A DNA stretch of 64,000 nucleotides, taken from positions 258,513,730 to 258,577,729 of the forward strand of contig NC_133666.1 in assembly GCF_037893015.1 (NCBI RefSeq), read 5' to 3'. Position numbers and translations under genes: made by a program. Source of the stretch: Macrotis lagotis (Eukaryota; Chordata; Mammalia; Peramelemorphia; Peramelidae). Below are positions 21,870 through 32,246 of this stretch, piece by piece; the first letter of the stretch is position 1, and every line of letters begins with the position of its first letter. Under the pieces are notes generated by a model, which worked only from the letters and a program-made list of their open reading frames with translations, was not told the origin of the DNA and did not search any database.

Positions 21870-24800
21870 AGAGTTATTAATTATAACTTTAAATGTGAAT
21901 GGTATGAACTCTCCCATAAAATGTAAGTGATTAGCAGAGTGGCTTAAAAACCAGTATCCTACAATATGCTGTTGACAGGAAACTCATTTGAGGTAGAGAG
22001 ATACATATAGAGTAAAGGTAAAATGTTGGAGCATAATATATTTTGCTTCAGCTGAGTGAAAAAAAGTAGGAGGGGAACAATTCTTATCTCAGATAAAGTG
22101 ACTGAAAAAATAGACCTTGTTTAAAGAGATAAAGAAGGAAACTATATCTTCCCTAAAACATACCATAGACAATGAAGCAATTTCAATATGAAATATGTGT
22201 TATAGCATACAAATTCTTGGAGAAGAAGTTGAATGAGTTATAGGAAGCCATAGACAGCAAACCTCTACTGGTGGGAGACCTCAACCTCCTGCTCTCAGAT
22301 TTAGATAAATCTAACCATAAAATAAACAAGAAAGAAGTTAAGAAGGTTAATTGATTGTTAGAAAACCTAGACATGATGGACCTTTGGAAAAAATTGAATG
22401 GGGATAGAAAGGAATGTACTTTTGTTCTCTGCAATAAATGGCACTTACACAAAAAGTGACCATGCAATAGTGCAGAAAAACCTTATAATTAAATACAGAA
22501 AGGCAGAAGTAGTGAATACTTCCTTCTCAGATCATAATGCAATAAAAATCACATGCAATAATGGACGAGGGAGAGATAGACTTAAAACTAATTGGAAACT
22601 AATTCATTTTAAGGAACAAGTAGAACAAAAAACAAATTTAAGCAAGAATTAATGATTCCATCCTAGATAATGACAATAATGAGACAACAAAGCAAAAGTT
22701 ATGGGTTACAGCCAAGGCAGTTGTCAGAGATATAGTAGAGCTTTAAATGCTTACATGAATAAATTAGAGAAAGAGGAAATCAGTGAACTAAGCATGCAAC
22801 TAAAATTTTAGAAACAGAAAAAATTAAAGACCCTCAATTAAATATCAAATTAGAAATTCTGAAAGTTATTAGAGAAATTTAAAAAATCGAAAGCAAAAAA
22901 CTATTCAACTAATAAATAAAACCAACAATTGTTTTTATGAAAAAAGCAATAAAATTGATACACCTCTGGTTAATTTGATTTTTAAAAAATCAAGGAAAAA
23001 AACCAAATTACTATTATCATAATTGAGAATGGCAAACTCACTACCAATGAGGAGCAAATTAAACTAACAATTTAGAATTATTTTGCCCAACCCTATGCCA
23101 ATAAATTTGATAATCTATTTGAAATAAATGAATATTTACAAGAGGAAATTAAATACCTAAATGACCTTATCTCAGAAAAAGAAATTGAAGAAGCCATTAT
23201 TGAACTCCCTAAGAAAACATCTCCAGGGCCATATGGATTCACAAATGAATTCTATCAAACATTTAAGGAACTACATAAACTCTTTGAAAAAATGGGTGAA
23301 GATGGAACTCTGCCTAACACTATGACATTAATTTGGTGCTGATACCTAAAACAGGAAGAGTCAAAACAGAGAAAGAAAATTACAGATCTAACTCCCTGAT
23401 GAATATAGCTGCAAAAATCTTAAATAAAACAATTACAGGAAATTATCACTAGGATAATACACCACGACAAAGTAGGACTTATCACAGGAATGCATGGTTA
23501 GTTCCATATTAAGAAAACTGTTAGTGTAATTATATCAATGACAAACCTATAAGAAATTATATGATTATGTCAATAGATGCTGGAAAATCCTCTGAAAACA
23601 CTAGACAGCATAGGAATAAATGGATTGTTTCTTAGAATAATACACAGTATCTATCTGCAACCATTAACAAACATATGCAATGGGGTTAAGCTAGAGGCAT
23701 TCCCATTAAAATCAAGGGTGAAACAAGCATGCCTGTTATGACCACTACTATTAAATACTGTGTGAGAAATGTTAGCTTCAGAAATAAGAGAAGAAAAAGA
23801 AACTGAATCAATTAGAACTGGGAAGGAAAAGACAAAACTCTCACTCTTTGCAGATGACATGATGGTATACCTAGAGAATAAAAAAAAAACATCTAAAATG
23901 CTAGAAACAATTAGAAAAGTTAGCAAAGTCTCAGGTTATAAAACAAACACTCAAAAATCCTCAACCTTTCTATATATGACTAGCAAGATACAACAGAAAG
24001 AGCTAGAAAGAGAAAACCCATTCAAAGGAACTTCAGACAATTTAAAATACTTGGGAATCTACCTGCCAAGGCAGACTCAGAAAGTTAATGAAAACATCTA
24101 CAAAACACTTCTCATACAAATAAAATCAGATGTCAATAACTGAGCAAATATCAACTGTTCATGGGTATGCTGATCTAATAAATTAAAATGATAATTCTAC
24201 CTAATTTAAACTATTTATTTAGTGCCCTACCAATCAACATTCCAAAAAATTAGTTTAATGAGTTAGAAAAAATTGTGAGTAAATTCATATGGAAAAATAA
24301 AAAGTCAAGAATTTCCAGGGATTCAATGAAAAAAAAGTGTAAAAGATGGAGGCTTAGCTTTACCAGACCTAAAATTATATTATAAAGCATCAGTCATCAA
24401 AACTGTCTGATATTGGCTAAGAAATAGAGTGGTGGACCAGTGGAATAGACTAGGTACAAAAGCAGGAAACGATTATAGTAATCTGCTGTCTGATAAATCC
24501 AGAGTCCAGTTACTGAGATAAAAAAATTCTTTTCAATAAAAACTGTTGGGAAAATTTGGACATTAGAATGGAAGAAACTTGGATTAGACCAACACCTCAC
24601 ACCTAATATCAAGATTTAGACATAAACGACAATATTATAAGCAAACTAGAAGATCAAGGAGTAGTATACCTGTCAGATCTGTGGAAAGGGAAGAAATTTA
24701 TGACCAAGGAAGAGATGAAGAACATTATTAAGAGAAAACTAGACAATGCTGATTACATTAAATAAAAAAAATTGGCACAGACAAAACCACTGTGACCAAG

Positions 24801-25600
24801 AACAAAAGAAATAGAATCAATTAGGAAACAATTTTTGCAAATAGTATTTCTGACAAAGGACTCATTTCTAAAATATACAGAGAACTGAGTCAAATTTAAA
24901 AAAAATGTCATTCCCCAACTGACAAATGGTCAAAGGATATGCAAAGGCAATTTACAGATGAAAAATCAAAGCAATTCATAGTCATATAAAAAATTGTTCG
25001 AGACCACTACTTATTAGTGAAATGCTAATTAAAGCATCTCTGAGGTACCACCTCATACATCTCAGACTGGTCAATATGACCAGAAAGGAAAATGAAAATT
25101 GTTGGAAGGGATGTGGGAAATCTGGGACATTAATGCATTGTTGGTGGAGCTGTGAACTCATCTAACTTTTCTGGAGAGCAATTTGGAATTATGCCCAAAT
25201 GGAAACAAAAATATACATACCCTTTGATCCAGCAGTACCACTACTGGGTCTATACCCTGAAGAGATTATAAAAAAGGGTAAAAACACCACTTGTACAAAA
25301 ATATTCATAGAAGCCCTGTTTGCAGTGGTAAAGAATTGCAAATTAAGTGATTATACTTCCATTGGGAAATGGCTTAACAAACTCTGGTATATCTATGTCA
25401 TGGCACACTATTGTTCTTTTAAAACCCAGCAGGGATGGGAATTCAGGGAAGCCTGGAGGGATTTGCATGAACTGATTCTGAGTGAGATGGGCAGAACCAG
25501 AACAACATTCTACATCCTAACATGGGGGCAATCATCAACCTTGATGGACTTGCACATTCCATCAGTGTAACTATCAGGGACAATTTTGGGTTATCTGGAT
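21870..25600 (+). pseudogene. L1 B ORF2 (endonuclease/reverse transcriptase), degenerate
   Basis: Endonuclease N-terminus at about 21880 (L-N-V-N-G-M-N-S) with Q-E-T-H-L near 21975. More EN at 22260-22650 (G-D-L-N-x-L-L-S-D-L-D-K-S; S-D-H-N-A). RT follows: S-P-G-P at 23222, then the fingers/palm with 'aagcatgcctgttatg' before the palm, and an intact F-A-D-D box at 23847-23858 inside a 124-codon open frame. The C-terminal zinc-knuckle region is near 25080-25260 (W-W-S-C-E, then I-P-F-D-P). Many stops and frameshifts. F-A-D-D is the catalytic RT motif; it is the only intact one among the four large L1s here. Confidence 0.88.
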
Positions 25601-26400
25601 GGAGAATACCATCTGTATCCAGAGAGAGAATTCCAGAGTTTGAACAAAGACTAAAGACTATTACCTTCAATTTAGAAAAAATAAAACCCTTTCTGGAGAG
25701 CAATTTAGTGAATTAAGCACAAAGGGCAATAAAAATATGTATACACTTTGATCCAGCATTACTACTACAGCAATACTATACCCTGACGAGATCATGAAAA
25801 ATGATAAAAACATCATTGGTACAATAATATTCAATAGCAAATCTGTTTGTGGTGGCAAAGAATTGGAATTTGAGTGAATATCCATCAGTTGGAGAATGAC
25901 TGAACAAATTGTGTTCTGTACAATATAGAACACTATTTTTCTATTAGAAACCAGGAGTGATGGGAATTCAAAGAAGCCTGGAAGGATTTGCATGAACATA
26001 TGCTCAAGATGAGCAGAATCAGAAGAACATTGCACACTATAACAGCAACATGGGGCTGATGATAAATCTTAATGGACTTGCTCATTTCATCAAGGAAACA
26101 ATCAGGGACAATTTTGGGGAATCTTCAATGGAGAATGCCATCTGTATACAGAGAATGAATTGTGGAATTTGAATAAAGACCAAAGACTATCACCTATAAT
26201 TTTAAAAATTTACCTTGTTACGTAATTTTGCTATCGCTTACATTTTATTTTTTCTTAAAAATATGATTTCTCCCTCAACACATTCAAATTGGATCAATGT
26301 ATAGCATGGAAACAATGTAAAGAATATCAGACTGTCTTGTTTGGGGTGTGGGGGGAGGGAAGTGAGATTGGAGAAAATTTTTTAAATTCAAAACTAAGTA
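25168..26400 (+). repeat. Tandem partial duplication of the L1 B 3' end
   Basis: The ORF2 C-terminus and 3' UTR occur twice in tandem: copy 1 from 'ttctggagagcaatttgg' (25169) and copy 2 from 'tttctggagagcaatttag' (25690). Copy 1 breaks off after 'caatttagaaaaaataaaac'. Copy 2 continues to the L1 3' terminus with the G-rich stretch (26343-26362). The two diverge substantially in sequence. No TSD is seen at the junction. Confidence 0.8.
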
Positions 26401-26424
26401 AATTTTAAAAAAATATTTTTTAAA

Positions 26425-26720
26425 GAAAGACTACACAGAACTCCTCCAGAAAGCAATCCCAGGAAAAAAAGTCCAATGAATATTAGAGATAAATTCCAGA
26501 ATTGTCAAATATATGAGAAAGTAGTGTAAGGAGCCAAAAAGAAACAATTTAAATACAAAAGAAGTGCAAGCAGCCTTTACAGGACTTATCAACTTCAACA
26601 CTGAAGGATTGAAGCATCTGAAATAAGATATTACAGAGGGCAAAGGACCTTGGATTATAATCAAAAATTTACTGCTCTGGAAAATTCAGCATATACTGTC
26701 AGAGGAAAAGATGGATGTAT
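26425..26720 (+). pseudogene. L1 A ORF1, 3' part (C-terminal domain)
   Basis: It resumes the ORF1 text cut at 19386: 'agaactcctccagaaag' and the stretch encoding the conserved C-terminal nucleic-acid-binding domain ('aagtgcaagcagcctttaca', 26563-26582). Translates only with stops. Confidence 0.65.
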
Positions 26721-28260
26721 ATTGAAATAGAGGACTTCTAATTTCCTGATACAAAGATCAGAACTAAACAGAGAATTCACCCTTCAAATAAAAGACTCAA
26801 AAGATGCATTAAAAGGTAAACAGAAAGGGTAAAAGTACAAACAAATACTAGTAGAAAACATCAAATTATATACAACTCTACAAGGAAAGATAATATTTGT
26901 AATTCTTGAAAATTTTATTTTTCTTAGGATAGTTAAACAGTTGAATATAGTTGAAGAGATTGAATTTAGGAAATATGAGTCTGGTTGGCTCTTCTATTGA
27001 AGAAGACCAAAATGACATCACTATGTTTGAGACAAATTATGGGACTTTGACTGTTACTGATCATACCAATACTAACTCAGAATGCTGTACCACAGATCCT
27101 GCACACATAGTCCAGGTGAAAAGTTGGGGAGTTTACTCTAGGCTTATGTGTCTCATGTTTTCTTTGACCTACTTTAATTCTGTCTTGCTCATAGAGCTTA
27201 GAACTTTCTCTGTGCAAGTATCTCTCAAACCTTACAATCACTTGCAAAGATCTTAAAAGAAACTTTCAGTGTTCCAGTACTTAGTATATTGAGAGGTTTT
27301 ATATTTAATTAAATCAAAAGTGACTCTAACTTGTAAGATACTTAAAGAATTGTAGTACCATAGGGGCAGAGAGTGGAAACCTACCTAAGTGGTTGGCCAT
27401 AAAGACATCAGGAAGTGGTCTTATCATAATCCATACATTAGTTAATGAAGATTTAAATACCATGATTGGGGAACTACATTGAGAGTATGAGAGAGAATAT
27501 GATGGAAGCGGGGAGTATAAATGATTCATGAAATGATTTTTCTTTGCATAATGTTTTGCTTCATGAGAATTGTATGACCATGGAGGATACAGAAAAGGGG
27601 ATAATGTATAAAGTGATTATAATTTGATGTGATTTCTTTTTTCCTATTTTTTTTTAGTTTTTGTAAGTCAGTGGGGTTAAGTGGCTTGCCCAAGACCACA
27701 CAGCTAGGTAATTATTAAGTGTCTGAGGCCAGATTTGAACTCAGATACTCCTCACTCCAGGGACAGTGTACTATCCATGGTGCTAGCCACCCCTTGATGT
27801 GATTTCTAATGAGACCCCAGAGGGGACAGAAGATAGTACTTTGATCAAGCAAGCAAGCAATCTACCTTTGATTGATAGTACTTTGAAAACAATAAAAACA
27901 TAAAAAGAAGGAACAGGTTATACATTAATGTATAAATAACACCAGATGAAGAGGCACAAAGATCTACTATATTAGAGGGAAAGAATGGAGGGTGTGAACA
28001 CTGAGTAACTTCCCAGAGGGGGAATAACAAACATTCCCAATTGGATTTAAAAATCTATCCTACTCTACATGGAAGTAGAGGGGGAGGGTAAGAAAAGAGA
28101 AGAAGGGACTGACAAAAAGGGAGGTGAAGTAATAAAAGAATTAAGATTAAAAATTAAAAGAAAAGCAAAAGACAAAACGTAGCAAAACATTGGTAAGGAG
28201 GAAAAAGAGGAAAGGAAAGATAAAATTACAAATAGGAAAAGATAGTATAGAAGGAAAAAC
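26721..28260 (+). other. L1 A inter-ORF spacer (interrupted by a SINE)
   Basis: This holds no protein domain. Parts are shared with the spacer of L1 C in the same relative orientation: the stretch around 26951-27024, 'cagtacttag' near 27275 (C: complement near 41395), and the 'caagcaagcaagcaatc' stretch at 27846 (C: complement near 40990-41062). It carries an exact 25-bp reverse complement (27000-27024) of the RTE 3' end at 14624-14648. The SINE at 27638-27793 interrupts it. Confidence 0.6.
27638..27793 (-). mobile_element. WSINE/MAR-type SINE with TSD, inside L1 A
   Basis: Complete reversed copy: T-rich end, 'ggcttgcccaagaccacaca', 'tttgaactcagatactcc', 'gctagccacccc'. Exact 14-bp TSD 'ttgatgtgatttct' at 27624-27637 and 27794-27807. 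Confidence 0.95.
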
Positions 28261-28521
28261 AGAATTAGTAAACTTAACTGTAAAGGTGAATGGGATAAAC
28301 TCTCTCCCATAAAATAGAAGTGGATATCAAAATGAATTAAAAACCAGAATCCTACGATATGCTATTTACAAGAAACATATATGAAGCAGAGAGATAAACA
28401 CAAGGTAAAGTAAAAGGCTGGTATAAAATATGTTGCTTCAACTGAAATAAAATATCAGGAGTAGTGAACCTGATCTTAGACAAAGCAAAAGTAAAAATAA
28501 GTCATATTAAAAGGGCTAAAG

Positions 28522-28667
28522 GGGTGGCTAGGTGGTATAGTGGATAAAGCACCAGCCTTGGAGTCAGGAATATGTGGTTTCAAATCAGGTGTCAGACACT
28601 TAATAATTAGCTAGCTGTGTGGCCTTGGGCAAGCCACTTAACCCCATTTGTCTTGCAAAAACCTAAA
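28522..28667 (+). mobile_element. WSINE/MAR-type SINE with TSD, inside L1 A ORF2
   Basis: Full-length sense copy from 'gggtggctaggtggtatag' to an A-rich end. Exact 13-bp TSD 'aaaagggctaaag' at 28509-28521 and 28668-28680. Confidence 0.96.
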
Positions 28668-29742
28668 AAAAGGGCTAAAGAAGGGAAACTATATCTCTAT
28701 AAAGAACACCAAATACAATGAAGTTTTAACATTATTAAACATGTATGCACTAAATGGTATAGCATCCAAATTCTTAGAGAAGCTGAATGAATTACAAGGA
28801 GTCATTGACAGCAAAACTATAATAATAGGGGACCTCTGCTTCCTACTCTCAGAACTAGATAAATCTAAACATAAAATAAACAAGAAGGAAATTAGGAAGG
28901 TAAACATTATCTTAGATAATTTAGATATGATAGACCTCTGGAGAAAACTGAATGGGAATAGGAAAAAATATACATTTTTTTTCTGAAGTATATGACACAT
29001 ATTCCAAAACTGACCATAAAAACCTTATAATCAAATGCAGAAAGGCAAAATTATTAAAATTATGCTTTTTAGATCATGAAGCAATAAAAATTACATGTAA
29101 TAAAGGGCCATGGAATGATAAACAAAAAATTAATTGGAAATTAAATAACAATTTTAAAGAATGAGTGGATCAAACAACAAATTATAGAAATAATCATTTC
29201 ATCCAAGAAAATGATAAACAGAGACATTATACCAAAATCTATGGGATGCAGCCAATGCAGTTTTTAGAGGAAATTTTTACATCTCTACATGTTTATATGA
29301 ATAAAATAAAGAGAAGGTCAATGAATTGGATATGCAATGGAAAAAGCTAGAAATAGAATAAATTAAAGATCCCCAATTAAATACCTAATTAGAAATTCTG
29401 AAAATCAAAGGAGAGATTAATACAAATGAAAGCAAGAAAAATATTGATCTAATAAATAAAACTGAGTGTTGGTTGTGTGAAAAAACCTCTAGATTGGATG
29501 AATCTTTGGAAAATATGATTTAAAAAAAGAAAAGCAAATTACTAGCATCAGAAATGAAAAGGGTGCACTCACCACCAATGAGGAGGAAATTAAAAAGATT
29601 ATTCAGAGGTATTTTGCCCAACTGAATGCCAATAAATCTGAACAGCTGAGTGAAATGGATGAATATTCACAAAAATACAAATTGTCCAGATTAGCATAAA
29701 GGGAAATAAAATACATAAATAACCCACTTCAGAAAATGAAAT

Positions 29743-29943
29743 GGGGGGGGGGCACTGCTAGGTGGTACAGTGGATGAAACACCAGCCCTAGAGTCAGGAG
29801 TACCTTGGTTCAAATCCAGTCTCAGACACTTAATAATTACCTAGCTGTGTGGCCTTGAGCAAGCCACTTAACCCCATTGCCTTGCAAAAAAAAAAAGAAG
29901 AAAAGAAAAGAAAAGAAAAGAAAAGAAAAGAAAAGAAAAGAAA
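29743..29943 (+). mobile_element. WSINE/MAR-type SINE with expanded (AAAAG)n tail
   Basis: The sense copy begins after a G-rich run, runs through 'gcacttaacc'-type sequence and ends in about ten AAAAG units (29891-29945). TSD 'agaaaatgaaat' at 29731-29742 and 29944-29955. The tail is a microsatellite born from the SINE poly-A. Confidence 0.95.
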
Positions 29944-30589
29944 AGAAAATGAAATTGAAGAAACCACCAATAAACTCACTGAGAAAAAGTCTCCAGATCC
30001 AGATAGATTTACAAGTAAATTGTAACAAATATTTAAGGAACAATTAATTCTATTTCTATATAAACTATTTTAAAAATAGAAGGAGGGTGATAGAGACAAG
30101 ATGGCAGCAGAAGAGCCTCTCCTAGATGCTTTCTCCAAAATATTTCAAAAACTTAAAATTATGACTCTAACTAAATTATCAAGAGACAGAACCCACAGAA
30201 AAATTCAGTGAGGCAATTCTTCAGTCCAAAGTAACCTGGAAAATAGTGGGAAGACTCTGTTCCACAGGGCTGCAGGGACAGCACAGACTGGAGTGAAGGA
30301 ACTTCAGGCTCCCAGGAACAGCCCCAGGGTGCCTGCTTGCACTGGCTCCTGGAAGTAGTTTCCTGACCTGCACCCAGGGAGCACCAAGCACAACTTGAAA
30401 CATCAGCAAGGAGACCTCTACCAGAGTGCACAAGCCCAGGCCCTCAGTGTGGCCACTGCACTCAGTGGAGCTCAGACACTCAGCACAGCTTAGATCCCAG
30501 GAAACAGAAAAAGACCCATGGAGTCACCCAGCAGGAGCCTCCAGGAAGCTGTGCCCTGAGTGCTCAACTCACAGAAGGTAAGGGATTGA

Positions 30590-30878
30590 GAATACCATCT
30601 GTATCCAGAGAAAGAATTGTGGAGTTTAAAAAAAGAACAAAGACTATTACCTTTAACTTAGAAAAAAAATTATCTTTTTACATAATTTTACTATCTGATA
30701 CTTTATTTTTCTTCCTTAAGGATATGATTTTTCTCTCATCACATTCAACTTAGATCAATGTATACCATGGAAATAAGTAAAGACTAACAGACTGCCTTCT
30801 CTGGGTATGGGGGGAGGGAAGAAAGATTAGGAGGGAAATTGTAAAACTCAAAATAAATAAAATCTTTCTTGAATGACA
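30590..30878 (+). mobile_element. L1 3' UTR fragment inserted in the HAL1-like element
   Basis: 'gaataccatctgtatccaga' to 'ctcaaaataaataaaatc' is the L1 3' terminal sequence also seen in L1 B copy 1 (25604-25680) and at 62700-62995. It lies between the 5' UTR and ORF1 of the HAL1-like element. I could not define a TSD, so template switching is an alternative. Confidence 0.8.
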
Positions 30879-30898
30879 AAAAACCCAGCTAAGGTCAA

Positions 30899-31466
30899 AT
30901 GGATAAAACAGTTCAAAAAGTTATTGAGGAGAAGAATGCTTTAAAAAGCAGAATTGACTAAATGGAAAAGGAAATAAGACAGCTCTTTGAGGAAAACAAA
31001 TCCTTTAGATGTAGAATGGAGCTAAAGGAAGCTGAGGATTTTGTGAGAACAGAAGACACAATAAATCAACACCAAAAGAACGAAAAGTTAGAAGAAAATG
31101 TGAAATATCTCATTGAAAAAAACAATTTAAAAATTATTGGGCTACCTGAAAGTCATGATCAGGAAAAGAGCTTTGACCTCATTTTTTAAAGAATTTCTAC
31201 ATGAAAATTGCCCTGATATACTAGAAGCAGAGAGCAAAAATAGAAATTGAGAGAATCTATCAATCTCCCCTGGAAAGAGATTCCTCCCCAAAAAACAACT
31301 CCAAGGAATATTATAGAAAATTTCCATAATTCTCAATTCAAAGAGAAACTATTACAAGCAGCCAGAAGGACACAATTCAAATATTGTGGAGTTTCAGTCA
31401 AGATCACACAGGATTTAGCAGCAACTACATTAAGGGTTCATAGAGCTTGGAATATGATATTCTGAA
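30899..31466 (+). pseudogene. HAL1-like ORF1 (coiled coil, RRM, C-terminal domain)
   Basis: From ATG 30899 a single frame can be followed for about 189 codons with in-frame stops at 30959-30961 and 31187-31189. The coiled coil is at residues 1-75 (K/E-rich, with L-F-E-E-N-K). The RRM begins at N-N-L-K-I-I-G-L-P-E-S (31120-31155). The C-terminal domain contains P-R-N-I-I-E-N-F-H and L-L-Q-A-A-R-R-T. ORF1p proteins bind RNA as trimers. This is the least scrambled ORF1 in the window but cannot make a full protein. Confidence 0.85.
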
Positions 31467-32097
31467 AGGAAAAAGAGCAACAACCTAGAAAAACTGAATA
31501 TCCTCTTCCAGTAGAAAAGATGGAATTTCAATGAAACAGCGGAATTTCAAATGTGCCTATTGAAAGGACCAGAGCTGAACAGAAATTTTGACCTTCAAGT
31601 ATGGGACTCAGGTGAAGAGGAGAGAGTGGATGAAAAGGGTAAATTATGAGGGACTGAATGATGATGAACTACATGTATTCTTGCATCAGAAAATGATACT
31701 GATAATACTCATATGAACCTTCACATTTAATAGAGCAGGTAGAAGGAGCTTTTATAGATGAGGTGCAGGAGAGAGCTGAATTTGAAGATATTATTGTAAA
31801 AATGGAATCAATGGGTGAAAGGTAAATGTACTGGGAGTAAGAGAAAGGAGAGGTAGAATAGGCTAAGATATTTCATGTAGCTTTTGCAATTGTTTGGAAG
31901 AGGGGAAGCAAGTGGGAGTGAGGAAGCCTTCATTCTCATCAGAAATATCTCAGAGAGGAAACAGTATACACATTCAATAAGGTATCTAGACATGTAGATG
32001 AAAACTGAGAGAAGAGGGACAAGGGGAGGGGAGGGCAGATGTTGGTGCTAAAGGAGAGGGTAGATCATAGGAGAGAATAGTCAGACATAATGCATTT

Positions 32098-32246
32098 CTT
32101 TTTTACGTTTTGCATAATGGTGGGATTGGGTGGTCTGTCTGGGACCACGAGCTGGGTGGTTGCTGGGTCTCTGGGATGAGCTGTGGGCTCAGGGTCTCTT
32201 GGCCGGTGCTCTGTCTGCTGCTTCCACTTGGCTACCCCAAAGCCCA
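32098..32246 (-). mobile_element. Highly diverged, GC-rich SINE copy
   Basis: Alignable end to end with reversed WSINE copies: 'gcataatgg', 'ggaccac', 'gagctgggtggttgctggg', 'ggctcagg', 'ggccggtgctctgtctgctg', 'cttggctacccc'. Most A positions of the consensus are G here (for example 'taggtaattattaag' in other copies is 'tgggtggttgctggg'). It lies in the 3' region of the HAL1-like element. No clear TSD. Confidence 0.8.

Larger units (their letters stand above)
19387..26424 (+). mobile_element. L1 'B': near full-length LINE-1 nested in L1 A
   Basis: It starts 'acttcagtcaagatggcaga' inside ORF1 of L1 A and ends in an A/T-rich tail before 26425. A degenerate 19-bp TSD flanks it: 'gaaagaatagatagaactc' (19368-19386) versus 'gaaagactacacagaactc' (26425-26443), 16 of 19 identical. 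L1 A ORF1 continues directly after it. Layout: 5' UTR 19387-19847, ORF1, inter-ORF spacer 20750-21865 (with the U6 chimera), ORF2, 3' UTR. The last part is present twice (see 25168-26400). Same family as L1 D. Confidence 0.9.
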
